Source: Turritopsis dohrnii
Taxonomy: Eukaryota; Cnidaria; Hydrozoa; Anthoathecata; Oceaniidae
Assembly: GCA_027922465.2 (NCBI GenBank)
Contig: BQMF02000265.1
Coordinates: 496,001 to 560,000, forward strand
Reading direction: 5' to 3'
DNA: 64,000 nt
Below, piece by piece: positions 1 to 10,943 of this stretch. Every line of letters starts with the position of its first letter. Within the stretch, counting starts at the first letter, position 1. The translations under genes were made by a program, and so were the position numbers. The notes beneath the pieces are model-generated. The model worked only from the letters and a program-made list of their open reading frames with translations. It was not told where the DNA came from and searched no databases.

Positions 1-774
1 TTGATTGCTGAAGGTATCGCATGCGTGCGTACCATGAATATCTTAGACTGTGATTTGCAGGTGCAATGGCATAAAGGCTATTTTTTGGCTTCACGACGAC
101 GACGACGATCGGTTTGCATTCCAAACACCTCGCGTATCCGCGATTTGAACAAAACGTTATTCCTATTAGTTCATCAGCCAAAAAAGGTTACGTTCCATTG
201 GGTTTGCAATGTATTTGCTTCAAACTCACGTCGCACACAAAAAAAGAAATAATTTCGCTCACAACTCAATCTACCATTTTGCGTGACTTACAAACAAACA
301 AACAAACAAACAAACAAACAAACAGACAGACAGAGAATCGGCTATTAATATATAGATTCCGGTTATTAAAATGTCAGACGAAAAATTAAAATGTCTCATA
401 ATAACCGGCGTTTATCATGGTTTAACGTATGGGAAAAAGAACCCATCATTTATTTTATCTACTTTGCGCGAGATTTCTTTTAAGATCGGTTTTTTTTTCA
501 CCACGGTTTTTCTATAACAAATAACAAATAACAAAATGAAGCAATTCTGTCGGAGATTCTATCAAAACCGAAGCTTACAACCGAACTTTCAGTCGAATCA
601 CGCCTATCTGTTATCGCAATGAGACCAGCAAGACGAGATCCATAGCGCTTATTTCAGCAATCAGAGCTTCTCACTTTTTACCTCATGTTGCTATTTTAAA
701 GATGAAGAAAATAAATTACAACAAAAAATGTCGCCATTGTAACTGAAAACTCGGATCACAACAGGGTTACATCA
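1..774. other. Non-coding; CAAA/CAGA microsatellite
   Basis: No gene recognised. A CAAA repeat of about eight units starts at 291 and passes into CAGA units ending near 335. The open frames here match nothing I know. Confidence 0.6.
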
Positions 775-1203
775 ATGAGCTCCCTGAAAAATGTCGTTAA
801 AATCGTTGAAGATTTCACAGGAAAGAAGTATCGTCGTTTGATCGTCTGGAGTGATGGAATGAGTGCAAAATTCCGTTCACGTTTTATTTTCAAAATGTTG
901 TCTGGTACCCTTTTTCAGAGAAAGAAGTTTTGTGGTTTTATAACGAAAGACACCATGGCAAAGGGTCGATGGGTGGTGTAGGTGGAACCCTGAAAAACGT
1001 GCGAAAGGTCAAGTTCGGTCAGATGTTGTCTACACCCCAAGGGATTTTGCCAACGCTGTCATGAAATTCATCCCGTGCATAACAATCATTTATCTGCCTC
1101 AAGAAGATGACACTCCACTTATCAAGGACACATTAAAAATTCATAAACTGAAACGACGTGTAAAAGGGAGGATGAAACATGATTTTTCCGAATCCCGCTA
1201 ATA
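775..1203 (+). pseudogene. Decayed copy of an uncharacterised invertebrate multicopy protein
   Basis: Three overlapping frames read as one protein if two single-base shifts are allowed, near 925-930 and near 1020. The first piece (775-981) has the motif IVWSDGMSAKFRSRFIF. The second has a HHGKG motif followed by GGVGGTLKN. The third runs to a stop at 1201-1203 and has YTPRDFANAVMKFIP. I remember this order of motifs from uncharacterised, repetitive cnidarian proteins, but I cannot name the family. No introns with clean splice sites explain the shifts, so I call it a pseudogene rather than a spliced gene. It is probably part of an old mobile element. Confidence 0.6.
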
Positions 1204-2992
1204 GTCACAGAACTAATTAAACAAAAGGAAAAAGTTAAAGTTAATCAAGCTGCGATTGATATTAAAGTATTCATTTTTATCTTATAAACGAACCGTCAAC
1301 TATAATATTTCCAACTTTTGTTTTTTTATTGTTTTTTTTTTGAAATATTTTTTACATGTTGTTGTAGTTTTTATGGTCTTTTGTGTTTGAATGAAAATCA
1401 ATGACACCTCAACCATTTTTTATACTATGTTACAGGCATGTGGTTACATAAGAACAACAATTGAAAATGCCGGATACTTGTCTTTTGATATTTCTTGTAC
1501 GATAATCTATTTATTACATAACAATGCTAATGTTTGTGACAATTTCACCCACCCCATTTAAATTTAATTACTCAAAAGTGTCATGAATTTTCCTGATGAA
1601 GACCGGTGATGGTGGTTAACGGCCTATCGTCCTGCATCTAAGGAAACCTATCCTGAAGTAGGTCTTTCCGGCATTTGTTGATGTGATTTGCTGTAATAAA
1701 AATAAGTCATCTAGAAGAAAGCGGCCTCTCCTTTTTGAAAGGTTTTCTTGCAATTTATGTTGCTATTGTTACGAATATTTGGGGAAAAACACTGCGCCCT
1801 TGATAGTAAGGGATGTTGTGTTAAAGAACCATAGGTATTAATTTCGATATTTACCCTGATGTACGAATGGATTTATTTGCGTGCCCAATATAATTTTTTA
1901 TTCTAGAAAAAATTGCTATAAAACAACAGGATTTAGAAAGAAAAATCAATATATTACCTTTAAGGTGTTACACTGCTTTTACTTGCAAATAGGTAACGAT
2001 TAAATTAATAGTTAAAATTTCCTGAATTTCACTTAAACAGGATAAAACTTTTGATTAACGCCAATGTCATTTCAAGTCATGTATTTGTCAATTCTATTTC
2101 TGTAATTCTGTAATTGTTTATGTCCATATATTTCTGTTTAGGCAACAGTATAATGTATTGTCAATAATTTTAAATATATAGCATTTTTCAGTAGCTTCAT
2201 CGCAAGAAATTATGCATTGTAATCATTCAATCGTCACTAAGGAAATTGGAAGGCGCTGTTGATTTTCTGAAAAGATTGGAGGATTTGTATCTATGAATTT
2301 TTTAATAGATTTTGCAATAAACTAGTTAGCAAGTGCTTTAGTAGTTACAAACATAAAATATCAAAATCCAATTTAAAACTGGACATTAGAAATTCCCATC
2401 GACTGATAAAACTGTTTTTAAACGATCCTTCTGCTGAAAGTGTTTTATATATAGCCCGTAACAAATTTGATTCATTCGAATACCAAAATATTTATTTCAT
2501 TATAACGAAAAATCATAAAGATGACCTAGAAATAATTTAATGGACTCTTTTTAAATTTGGCAATAGTGAAATTTAAATCACTGAAAACATATTTTACTTT
2601 GAAATCAATATCTAGTTTAGCTAAAAGTCAGACTTTATTAATCATTTTTGAAGATGATAAATTTCTTATGCCTGCATCTTCTTTCTGAACAGGTAGAGGA
2701 AAAAACAGATATTATTCTTAGGTAACTCGTAAGGTGTGCACAATGTCACTACTTAAATTCTATAACGAAAACATATAATTTTGTGATTTGTCCGAAATTT
2801 ACGTCCGAACCTTTTCTGCTCCCTGCTTTCCATTAATCAGTTTTACGTAAACAACCTTATAGTTTAAATAAATAAAAGCAATCTGAGAAAAGTATGTGAC
2901 TGAATGTTTTTTTCTGAAATAAATTCAGGTGAAAGATTGAGTATGTAATCACGACAATAAAAATGAACTGTCAGAAAGCTGAAAAAATATTA
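1204..2992. other. Intergenic, no feature seen
   Basis: AT-rich sequence with T-tracts near 1320-1350. I see no coding exon, RNA gene or repeat that I can support, apart from a weak possible hairpin near 1640-1670. Confidence 0.5.
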
Positions 2993-3394
2993 CACCTTTT
3001 TTTATAAGCATAACGGTTATAAGCATAATTAGGCTGATAATTGCCTAAAATTGAAGCATATACTAAGCATACCTTTGACCCTGAAAAAATTGTGTAAGCA
3101 TAAACAATGGTCAAAAAATAAATCTTATCTCATTTCATTTTTCTTTTTTGCTGCTATTTACCATATAAAAACCCTACATCTTTGCTAAAAAACTATAACA
3201 ATATAGGTTTGAAAATAAAAAACTAAAATAAATAAAAAACAAAGGTCAAAAAATAAACTGAAACTCAATATTTATGGCAATTTGGTGTGGATAGACTAAG
3301 CATGTTTATAAGCATGGATTAAGGTTCGATTCTCTGAATCTTTAAGCATAATTGAGGCTGAGCCAAATTTCCCTGATGCTTATAAAAAAAGGTG
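2993..3394. mobile_element. 402-bp MITE with 19-bp inverted ends
   Basis: The left end at 2993-3011 reads CACCTTTTTTTATAAGCAT. The right end at 3376-3394 is its exact reverse complement. The inside repeats the heptamer AAGCATA several times and codes for nothing. No convincing target-site duplication is visible, so the superfamily is open. A diverged partial relative lies at 8630-8676. Confidence 0.7.
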
Positions 3395-3625
3395 CCATCA
3401 TTCAGTGAAAATGATTTTTGTTTGACTATTTCATGAAGATCATGTAAGAAAGTTTAAGAAAGTTTGATCTATTTTGTTAACGTAGAAATACACACGTAGA
3501 AATATCTCTCCTGAAAGAGAATGAAATTCATCCTCCAAAATGTCTTTAGAAAGTTCAGAAACGTTAACAGTTGAGAGAAATGATTTGATTTGTTCTGAAA
3601 GAAAATTGTTTTATCAAAATGACTA

Positions 3626-3993
3626 CTTTCGCGGCCAGATGCTTTTGGCTCTTTTTCGCGAAAGTTTATGCCTTTTGAAATTCACGCGATATGATAGATA
3701 ATTTCAAAAACGCGGTAGTTTTCTCAAGCGAAAAAAACTTTTATCCAAGCAGATTTCAGCAAACTTCAGCTGTACGTTGGTGAAGATGCAAGGTGAGAAG
3801 CCGATAACAAGAAACGGATTTTGAGGGGGAAAGTTGAAGAAAATTATTTACTTAAATAAAGAAGAAAGAGAAATTAGAAAAATTAAAAATAATCGGGTTT
3901 TTTTCTCATTCGCGAAAGTTTCTCGAAATTTGTTCCAAATTCTGCGAAACGCGAAAGTTTTTTTTGACACGCGAAAGTTTCTGCCCGCGAAAG
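3626..3993. mobile_element. 368-bp TA-flanked MITE (CGCGAAA family)
   Basis: The ends are CTTTCGCGG at 3626-3634 and CCGCGAAAG at 3985-3993. Each is flanked by TA (3624-3625 and 3994-3995), as expected for a Tc1/mariner-type target duplication. The body is full of CGCGAAAGTTT motifs. Its length and motif content resemble the 361-bp element at 58357-58717 and the diverged element at 52571-52944. Confidence 0.6.
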
Positions 3994-3995
3994 TA

Positions 3996-4934
3996 GGGAA
4001 GGAATAACGAACTCCCATGTATAAAAGGGAACCTGCTCACGATTTTAGGATTTGAATAGGACTAATATATACGTTTACGCTAGATTCACGAGATCTGCGT
4101 TTTAGGTTTAATTTTCACATCAGACAGTTCCAATATTAATTTAAGAAATCACATGATGGGATACTGACTTGTATATTTTCAATCAAACGGGCATATAGGA
4201 ATTTGCCAATTATAGAAGAGGAATTAAGAGAACATCCTCAGTAGAACCGGAAAGCGGCAACTATCGATTCGTGTGTTAAATATATTACGCTATAACGAAA
4301 AACAAACGATTAACAAACGCTAATGACGTGTACCCTAGCAACAGCATCCTTGATATCCGCATTAGAATATCCTTTTGTGATTTGGGTATTTTCACTCTTT
4401 ATTGTCTAAATTTGTTGAAGATAATTTCTGTTATTTGTTATGACTCATGCGTCTTACACGTGCGAAACTCGGAATTGTCGATTGTAGGGTGAACACTGTT
4501 CAATATGATGGAGGGCGTTATTTTATGAAAGAGTTATTTACAAATTAAATCACATTTCTATCAAATACCAAAGATCCGCCGCAAATGACCATAATTGCAA
4601 TTGATGAATCATTAGATATACGAATTTTGAATTCTGAAGTTGTTTTGGCGATGACATATTCAAGATTTATATCAGACACAATATAAAGACATAGGAACGA
4701 CCCTGTCAATGTTCATTACAAAAGGAAAATCGCAATTAGCTTCTTATTAATAGTTTTCTCGGTTATTTAAAAAAGATATGTCTCTAAACCACTACTAGTG
4801 ACTCCACACGAATCCTTTGGTAGAAATCAACTAAGTTTGCTAGCTTTAAATGGTTGACGAAATAAAAAATATATAAAGTAGATCTTACAACAAACAGTAT
4901 AAATCAGGGACGTCTTACGATTTCGTTGGGGTAT
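3996..4934. other. Intergenic, no feature seen
   Basis: AT-rich non-coding sequence. I found no coding potential or repeat that I can support. Confidence 0.5.
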
Positions 4935-5350
4935 CATCGAGACGTCTCAGTGAAGATGTGATTGGGACGTCTTTTGAGATTCCCACTTCGCGACCATTTC
5001 GCGACGTCTCTACGACGTCTCTACGACGTGAATTTCATAATTCTGCGATGTCGTTACGATGTCGTTGGGATGTCATCGAAACGTCTCAGTAAAGATGTGA
5101 TTGGGACGTCTTTTGAGATTCCAACTTCGCGACCATTTCGTGACGTCTTAGGGACATCTTTGCAAAACGTCTCTACGACGTGTCTACGACGTAAATTTCA
5201 TAATTTTTTGACGTCGTTACGACGTCGTTGGGATGTCATCGGGACGTCTCAGTGAAGATGTAATTGGGACGTTTTTTGAGATTCCCACTTCACGATCATT
5301 TTGCCACGTCTTAGGGACGTCTTGGAAAGACGTTTTTGGAAAGACGTTTT
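4935..5350. repeat. Tandem repeat, about 140-163 bp units rich in GACGTC
   Basis: Three diverged units start at 4935, 5074 and 5237, each with CATCG(A/G)(A/G)ACGTCTCAGT followed by a conserved block containing GAGATTCC and CGACCATTT. Unit lengths are 139, 163 and a partial of about 114. They are studded with ACGTC palindrome halves. Open frames across it are a by-product of the repetition. Confidence 0.75.
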
Positions 5351-5799
5351 TGTGCCCACTGGGAATTTGCCTTATTGTGCAAGCAAACAGTGGGATCTCG
5401 ATAGTTAAATTCTTCGTGACAGTGACACATGAAACGTGGGCTTTTTATTACTGAAGCAAATATGTTTTATTACGTCAGCTTCAATTATAATACTGACATT
5501 GATATACTTTTCGTATACTTCTCTGTTAAGGTCTCTGCAAAGTTGAATTAATTATATTCCCACGACATGTCCTTCCACATGAACTTAAGACAGGAAGACC
5601 AACATCAAAACAGCGGACAGCTAAGAATAGGGAAGCTATACGAATAAAAGTTTCGCTTGAACATGTTCGACCTATAATTATAATTATCCTTTTCGATTAC
5701 GATCGTTAAAATACCACTGGCAACTGAATCGAAACAAACAACAATTATGACAGTATATTCTTATGCAACAAATCAATTACCTGTTATTCAATCATACAG

Positions 5800-5807
5800 T
5801 ATAAAAA
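5800..5807 (+). promoter_or_regulatory. TATA box of the chitin-binding protein gene
   Basis: TATAAAAA lies 95 bp upstream of the start codon at 5902. A transcription start about 30 bp downstream would leave a leader of some 60-70 nt, which is plausible for a highly expressed secreted protein. Confidence 0.5.
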
Positions 5808-5901
5808 GAGAAAAAGAAATCACAAACAGCACTACACAAAAAATCGAAATCAACGAAAGAAATCATCTTAAAGCTTTAACAGCAACTCTAATACTTTGAA
5901 C

Positions 5902-6736
5902 ATGAAGATTTTCATCGTGATTTTTGCAATTGCCGCAGGTAAATATATGTATTCTTGTTTTCAACTGAAGATTTCATGGAGTCTCATTACTTTCACGTAT
6001 ATTCTTAGTTGAATACTTTGATTTCTTGAACATTCCTGATTTTTGTTATAGGTTCATATGCACAATTAGAAAGAACAACCAAAGCTGGACCAACAATTCC
6101 ACCAGTTCATTGTAAGTATCTACTAACCATCAACAATGAATAACTGCATTCACTTATGTAATATAAATCTCTAACATTTAACATCTCTTTTTTCCACAGG
6201 TCCCAACTCCTTATGCGAATATAAAAAAGACGGAAATTATGCTTACAAATTGGGGGATAAAGAAAAGAAAAACTACTTTGTACAATGTGTTAGTGGACTT
6301 GCTTATTGTCAAGGATGTTGGCCGTTAAGTCTGTATTTCAAAGAAGAATGTAACCAATGCGTGTACGATTTAAAGGGTAAAAACGAATTTCTCTATTCAT
6401 CACAATGATATTAAATCAAGTTCATTTTATGAACAATCTGTGTGAGTTTAACAAATTAGAAATTGATTTTCATAATTATATTTTATAGATGTCTGTTACA
6501 CTACTAAATCATGGATACCTCAGCCAACTTTCAAGTGTCCTAACATATGCAAAGAAAGGGGACCAGACTTCGAAGGAAACATTGCTGATCCTAATGAAAA
6601 ACGTCATTATGTTGGCTGTTGGAGAGGAACAACCGTTGGATGTGTTCGATGTCCTGGAAAGTTACTCTTCAATGAAAAGGAAAACAAATGTTTATACGAC
6701 GGTATTCATTTCACAGAACCATTGAATGATTATTAA
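5902..6736 (+). CDS. Secreted chitin-binding (peritrophin-A/CBM14-like) protein, 4 exons
   Basis: Exons 5902-5938, 6052-6111, 6200-6376 and 6489-6736 join in frame with GT-AG introns (donors GTAAAT, GTAAGT, GTAAAA) to give about 173 residues. The N-terminus, MKIFIVIFAIAAG, is a signal peptide. Two cysteine-rich modules follow, each with the CBM14 pattern: Cys, an aspartate/glycine turn, an aromatic-plus-Cys (YFVQC and HYVGC), and a final Cys pair (CWPLSLYF and CPGKLLF blocks). Such proteins bind chitin in extracellular matrices or linings. Binding is inferred from the family. No transmembrane segment follows the signal peptide. The last 27 nt of coding sequence recur at 13546. Confidence 0.85.
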
Positions 6737-7257
6737 CTTAATGTTTGATAGATGCATTAAATTATTTGAATTTAATTTAAAACTTGCTTGTAATGACTTT
6801 TAAAAAATGATTATGATTTATATTTGAACTAGAAAATTGGTTTTAGTTTCCTGGTACAAGTTTATCATGCATTTGACAAAATAATCATATTCATTTGAAT
6901 GTTCTACATAATACCTAACGAGTTCAGTAACATGAAAGATCCTTGATTATATAAACAAAAGTACGATCCATCAATTTCTTTCAGTTATACTTTTAACCTG
7001 ATGAATTTAGATATTCCTTTTCTGGTAGTTCATTAAGAAAATGCACATCACAATTTTTTGCTGAACTACTTATGTGTTACTTACGGTGTAGTAGGGAAGT
7101 GACAATGTCGTAACAAAACACCTGTTTGTGTCCGTGGAGATTGCGTTTTCATTTTGGCTTGATATTGTGTGGATTAAAATTTGTGTGGATGACATTCGGA
7201 GATTGTTACCATGAAATTGTTACCAAATTCCAGGCAAATTCCAGTTAAAACTTTTCC
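6737..7257. other. Intergenic, no feature seen
   Basis: AT-rich sequence downstream of the chitin-binding gene. I could not fix a polyadenylation site with confidence. Confidence 0.45.
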
Positions 7258-7345
7258 AATTTTCATAAAGATTTGTACAAAGCACAATTGGAAGGTGCTG
7301 ATTTTGAATTTGACAGTCATTATGTCAGATTCTGGCCAAAGTTTT
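7258..7345 (+). repeat. Isolated diverged copy of the 128-bp foldback unit
   Basis: The stretch contains TTCATAAAGATTTGTACAAA, then GCACAATTGGAAGGTGCTGA and TTTGAATTTGACAGTCAT. These are the same landmarks, in the same order, as each unit of the arrays inside the foldback element at 21394-25671. It is a solitary relic 14 kb from the arrays. Confidence 0.6.
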
Positions 7346-8629
7346 TAAACTTGGCAAATTTTGAAAGTGATTTTTTGTTCGCGGAAAAGTGCATCATGCA
7401 AATTGATGGTGATAATTTCAAATTTGCAACATTGATCTCCAATAAAGAGTTTGGGAAAAGAGGCTATACCACTTTTTGTCATGTGACAGTTATTTTGATG
7501 TAGTTGAAATTATAGACCTAGGGAGCATATGGATTTTTACAAATTTGCTCAATGGGCATAATAGGACGAGGGTGTTAATTTAATTTTCTTTGAAAATTAC
7601 TTGTCCTGTAATCATCGTTTTACATAAGAGAATTTACATAGCTATCCAACAGAAGGTTTGATATATTCAAGGTGAAAACGCTTTGAACGTTTGCTTTGTA
7701 AAAGCTTTTTAGTCAGCGACTTTAGCCAGCTGGCTATTGGAATAGGGTTTCGTAGTAGTCGTCGTCTATAATTTTTATTCCATTTTTATTTCTTGTTCAG
7801 TAATATTCAAGTAAGAGAAAGATTGCGTGCGAAGTATAAGATTAACAAATGCCGCTGATTTGCTGCCGTAATCGGCTGCATTTTTTCATTTGCATCTAAT
7901 CTTTCGAAATCGTTTATGAAAAACGTGTACGTTAACTGTTAAAGATATTTTATACATTTTAGTCGCAGATGCATGGATATCAAGCTAGGTTTGGACAGAT
8001 GCATTACAACGAGCATAGCCGGTATTAAAGTATTAACTGCTTCATCAAAACTAAAAGATCCTTATTTTATAAGCTTACTAACATGTTATTTTAGAAGGAC
8101 ATACTGAATAACAAAAGCAAATTATATTATAAGCCATGTGTTGTCAGTCAGCAACCGTAGGTCACTGACTATTGGTTTCCATTTTAAAAGGTATTAATAA
8201 ACATCTTTTTGGCGTGCTATACAAAGCCTATCAGATTTCAGTTATACTAACATTAGTCAGTGAAACTATTCGGCAAATAAAAAATTAACAGGGACCCCTT
8301 AAATACGATTTTCCATTACTTGAATTTGAGCGATCGATCACGATTTGGGTTTTGAGACGCGAGCACTTGCTTACATTGGTTTTCAGGGAAACCGACAATC
8401 GCAAAAGGTAGGTTTACTTTGCTTCAGTCTGATTGTTGGCGAGCAAAAATGTGATCGATTGCTCATATTTAATGAATGGAAAATCGCTTCAACCACTACA
8501 CGAACATTTTTTACAGGTTTTTTTATCTGATTGCTTTGCTGTTGACTTGTAGTTACTAGAGACTGCTTTAATTTGATTTCATCAAAAAAGATTTGGTAGA
8601 ATCGGTTTCATAATTTCGAAAAAAACAGA
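7346..8629. other. Intergenic, no gene seen
   Basis: Non-coding AT-rich sequence. Short open frames are not supported by any motif or splice structure. Confidence 0.45.
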
Positions 8630-8676
8630 TTACACTTTTTTCTTTTTATAAGCAACAAGTTTATAAGCAACACTAG
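8630..8676 (+). mobile_element. Partial copy of the TTATAAGCA-type MITE
   Basis: Starts with ATTACACTTTTTTCTTTTTA and then TATAAGCAAC twice, matching the left end of the 2993-3394 MITE (ATTACACC, T-tract, TATAAGCATAA, TTATAAGCATAA). No matching right end was found before 9500. Confidence 0.45.
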
Positions 8677-8712
8677 TAAATTTTCTATAAAAAAGTTAAG
8701 CAACAGTACAAG

Positions 8713-9482
8713 AAGAATATCATTCAGTCATCAGGCTCATAGCTTAACTGTTTCATTTGGTTGTAGCTTGTCCGCCAACTTTTAACTGAGGTGAGCCCCT
8801 TTGCATCCTGTACTAATGTATAGGTTAAAATATCACTAAGAAACATAAATGGTATGGATTATTTTTTAGAAAGGAAATATTCTCGTTTCAAGTCGCAATC
8901 CCGTAGGAAATCCTAGATAGTTCCGATTCTAATTCATAATGATATCACAAAGATCAAGAGCAACTGAAACAGTTAGTCATAAAAAAAAAGATAAACAAAT
9001 GCAAGAAGTAAAAATATGACCACATAGCATAACAATAGACGGGTTTCGTGTGACGTATCATGTTGTCGTTCCCAGTCCCATGCGCGGTTTTGGAGGCAAA
9101 AAAACATAAACAAACACGGAAAATGTATGAGAAATATTGAATAGACCTTTAAATATACACGTAAACCTTAGCCATCTTTGTTATTGAAATTCTAAGAGCA
9201 ACAAAGCCTTGTAAAATATTGTTTTCTTGCGCTCGATGACTCTGCTTCGAAAAAAAATTGGCACTCATAAAATTATAGTTGATCAAGAAAAAATATCGTT
9301 TGATTGAAAATTTTGATTCTCCCTATCAGATTTAAGTATTGCTTAACAAACACATAAAGCTTTTCAATCTTTTTTAATCATGTTTTGAAAGTGTGGTTAC
9401 AAAAAATAAAAATCTTCCATTTCCAAACACGTGCGTTCGTTTTCAACACAAAATTGTGTGGCAAACATACTCTGGATATTAG
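8713..9482. other. Intergenic; one arm of a short inverted pair at 9039
   Basis: No gene. ATAGACGGGTTTC at 9039-9051 recurs in reverse complement at 13266-13278, with a second shared block (CATGCGC, GGAGGCAAAA) further in on both sides. This could be the end of an old DNA transposon. Confidence 0.4.
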
Positions 9483-9853
9483 AAAAACTTAGAAAATGGT
9501 GATAAAGCACAGTATGTTAAAAAATTGACTCTCGGCAATGGTGAACTACTTCAAGACCCATACAACATTTCACATGGTTGGGTTTCTGTTGATCAATTAC
9601 CAGACGTTACTTGGCCAGACACATACAATTACCTTATCAAAACACCCAGTGAGTTTAGGATAGACAAATTGAATATGTCATTACAGGCTTATAATTTCTT
9701 TATATCTACAAGATACAAGATATTTACATATATGATATGAAAAGCCCAAGCAAATTCTACTGTGTTAAGACATCAGGTTTTACTAATGAAAAATCAATGC
9801 TTGTAGCTAAAAGATTGAATTGGAAATTCCGGTGCAGAAAGCAATTTTTTTGA
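9483..9853 (+). pseudogene. Fragment of a SWIM/YqaJ-associated uncharacterised invertebrate protein
   Basis: After a possible acceptor (ATTAG, 9478-9482) the frame reads through LTLGNGELLQDPYNISHGW and DVTWPDTYNYLIKTP to LQAYNFF. A shift near 9712-9722 then leads to QDIYIYDMKSPSKFYCVKTS and a stop at 9851-9853. The order DPY, WPD, YNYL, AYN(Y/F)F matches a recurrent cnidarian/mollusc domain found upstream of SWIM zinc fingers. This assignment is from memory. A frameshift, no start codon and a short length suggest a relic. Confidence 0.55.
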
Positions 9854-9873
9854 TTCTTTGAAACATGTTTGTA

Positions 9874-10053
9874 TCAAAACACATTTTCATTCTTGATATT
9901 GATTATAGCTTTCTTCAATCTGTAATTTTCTTTAATGCTGCGTCGAAGATCAATTCTATATTTTGAAAGCATGGCATTACTACTATTCAAACCATGTTTG
10001 GTTGATTGTAGTTCTTCATTCGTAGCTGCAATCTTCATTAAGGCTGTCCTTGT
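9874..10053 (-). CDS. Possible terminal exon of an unrecognised spliced gene
   Basis: On the minus strand, a polypyrimidine tract plus TTTTAG ends at 10054. It is followed by about 60 codons of charged, coiled-coil-like sequence with motifs MKIAATNEELQ and LRRSIKENYRLKKAI, ending in TGA at 9874-9876. An acidic stretch (DEETFDDNDENLY) on the same strand near 10290-10340 could be an upstream exon. The overall gene model is not resolved and the function is unknown. Confidence 0.3.
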   Translation of the reverse strand, partial: TRTALMKIAATNEELQSTKHGLNSSNAMLSKYRIDLRRSIKENYRLKKAIINIKNENVF

Positions 10054-10943
10054 CTAAAAAAAATACAATGTTTGAAAAACTTTAGCAAGACCAACAAAAA
10101 TTAGAATGAATGTACAAAAGAAATTTTCACCAGCTCTTCACTTAAAAAATAAGATATCATTGCTGATCACTGTGTACAAATCAGATGTTCTTTTTCAAGT
10201 TAGCAAAAAAAATACTATGACGAAGACATTAGCAAAAATGGAACTTTCCCCCAAACACATTATTCATAATTAAATCTCTTCTGACCTTCTACGATATAGA
10301 TTTTCATCATTGTCATCAAAAGTCTCTTCATCGTTATGATCTTTGGGTACTGGTTATGGCTGAAGTCTTCTTTTGGTTATGTGTTCATACCTTTCAGTCT
10401 TTTGGTGGTCTGTATCAGAAGAGTTCTTGGAAAACACGAAGATGGATTACACTTGTCATTAGACTTTTTGGCTATTAAAAAGAAAATATTAACACTTCAT
10501 AGTTTGTTTCACACGATAATGGAAAATTGAAATCTTTATTTATATGTCCATTGAACCTAAGCCAAATATATTTGTTGTGTTATGCAATATTGACAGTGTG
10601 TTGAGGTACTACAAACTAGAATAGTTGAGAAAAAATTAAATTACAAAGCTGAATTTCCTTAAAAAGTTGAAAAAATAAGATTTAGATTACCTGATACGAA
10701 GTGAGCACTGCATAATCTAGCATTTTCAATGTCTGCATCTGTTTAAGGCCACTCATTTCTCTTCAGTTTACTAACCCATTACCTTTCCTTTTGATCATCT
10801 CTTTTCTTTGGAGGAAAGCGATAGAAAATCAACTCAGAAGAGCTTGTTTTTCTGTCTGTACATCCATATGCACAGCACAAACTTCGAATAATGATATATT
10901 TTCATACACATATGAAAAAAAGTTGGAAATTACAAGTAAGTGA
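10054..10943. other. No supported gene
   Basis: AT-rich. Apart from the possible minus-strand exon near 10290-10340, nothing is supported. Confidence 0.4.
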
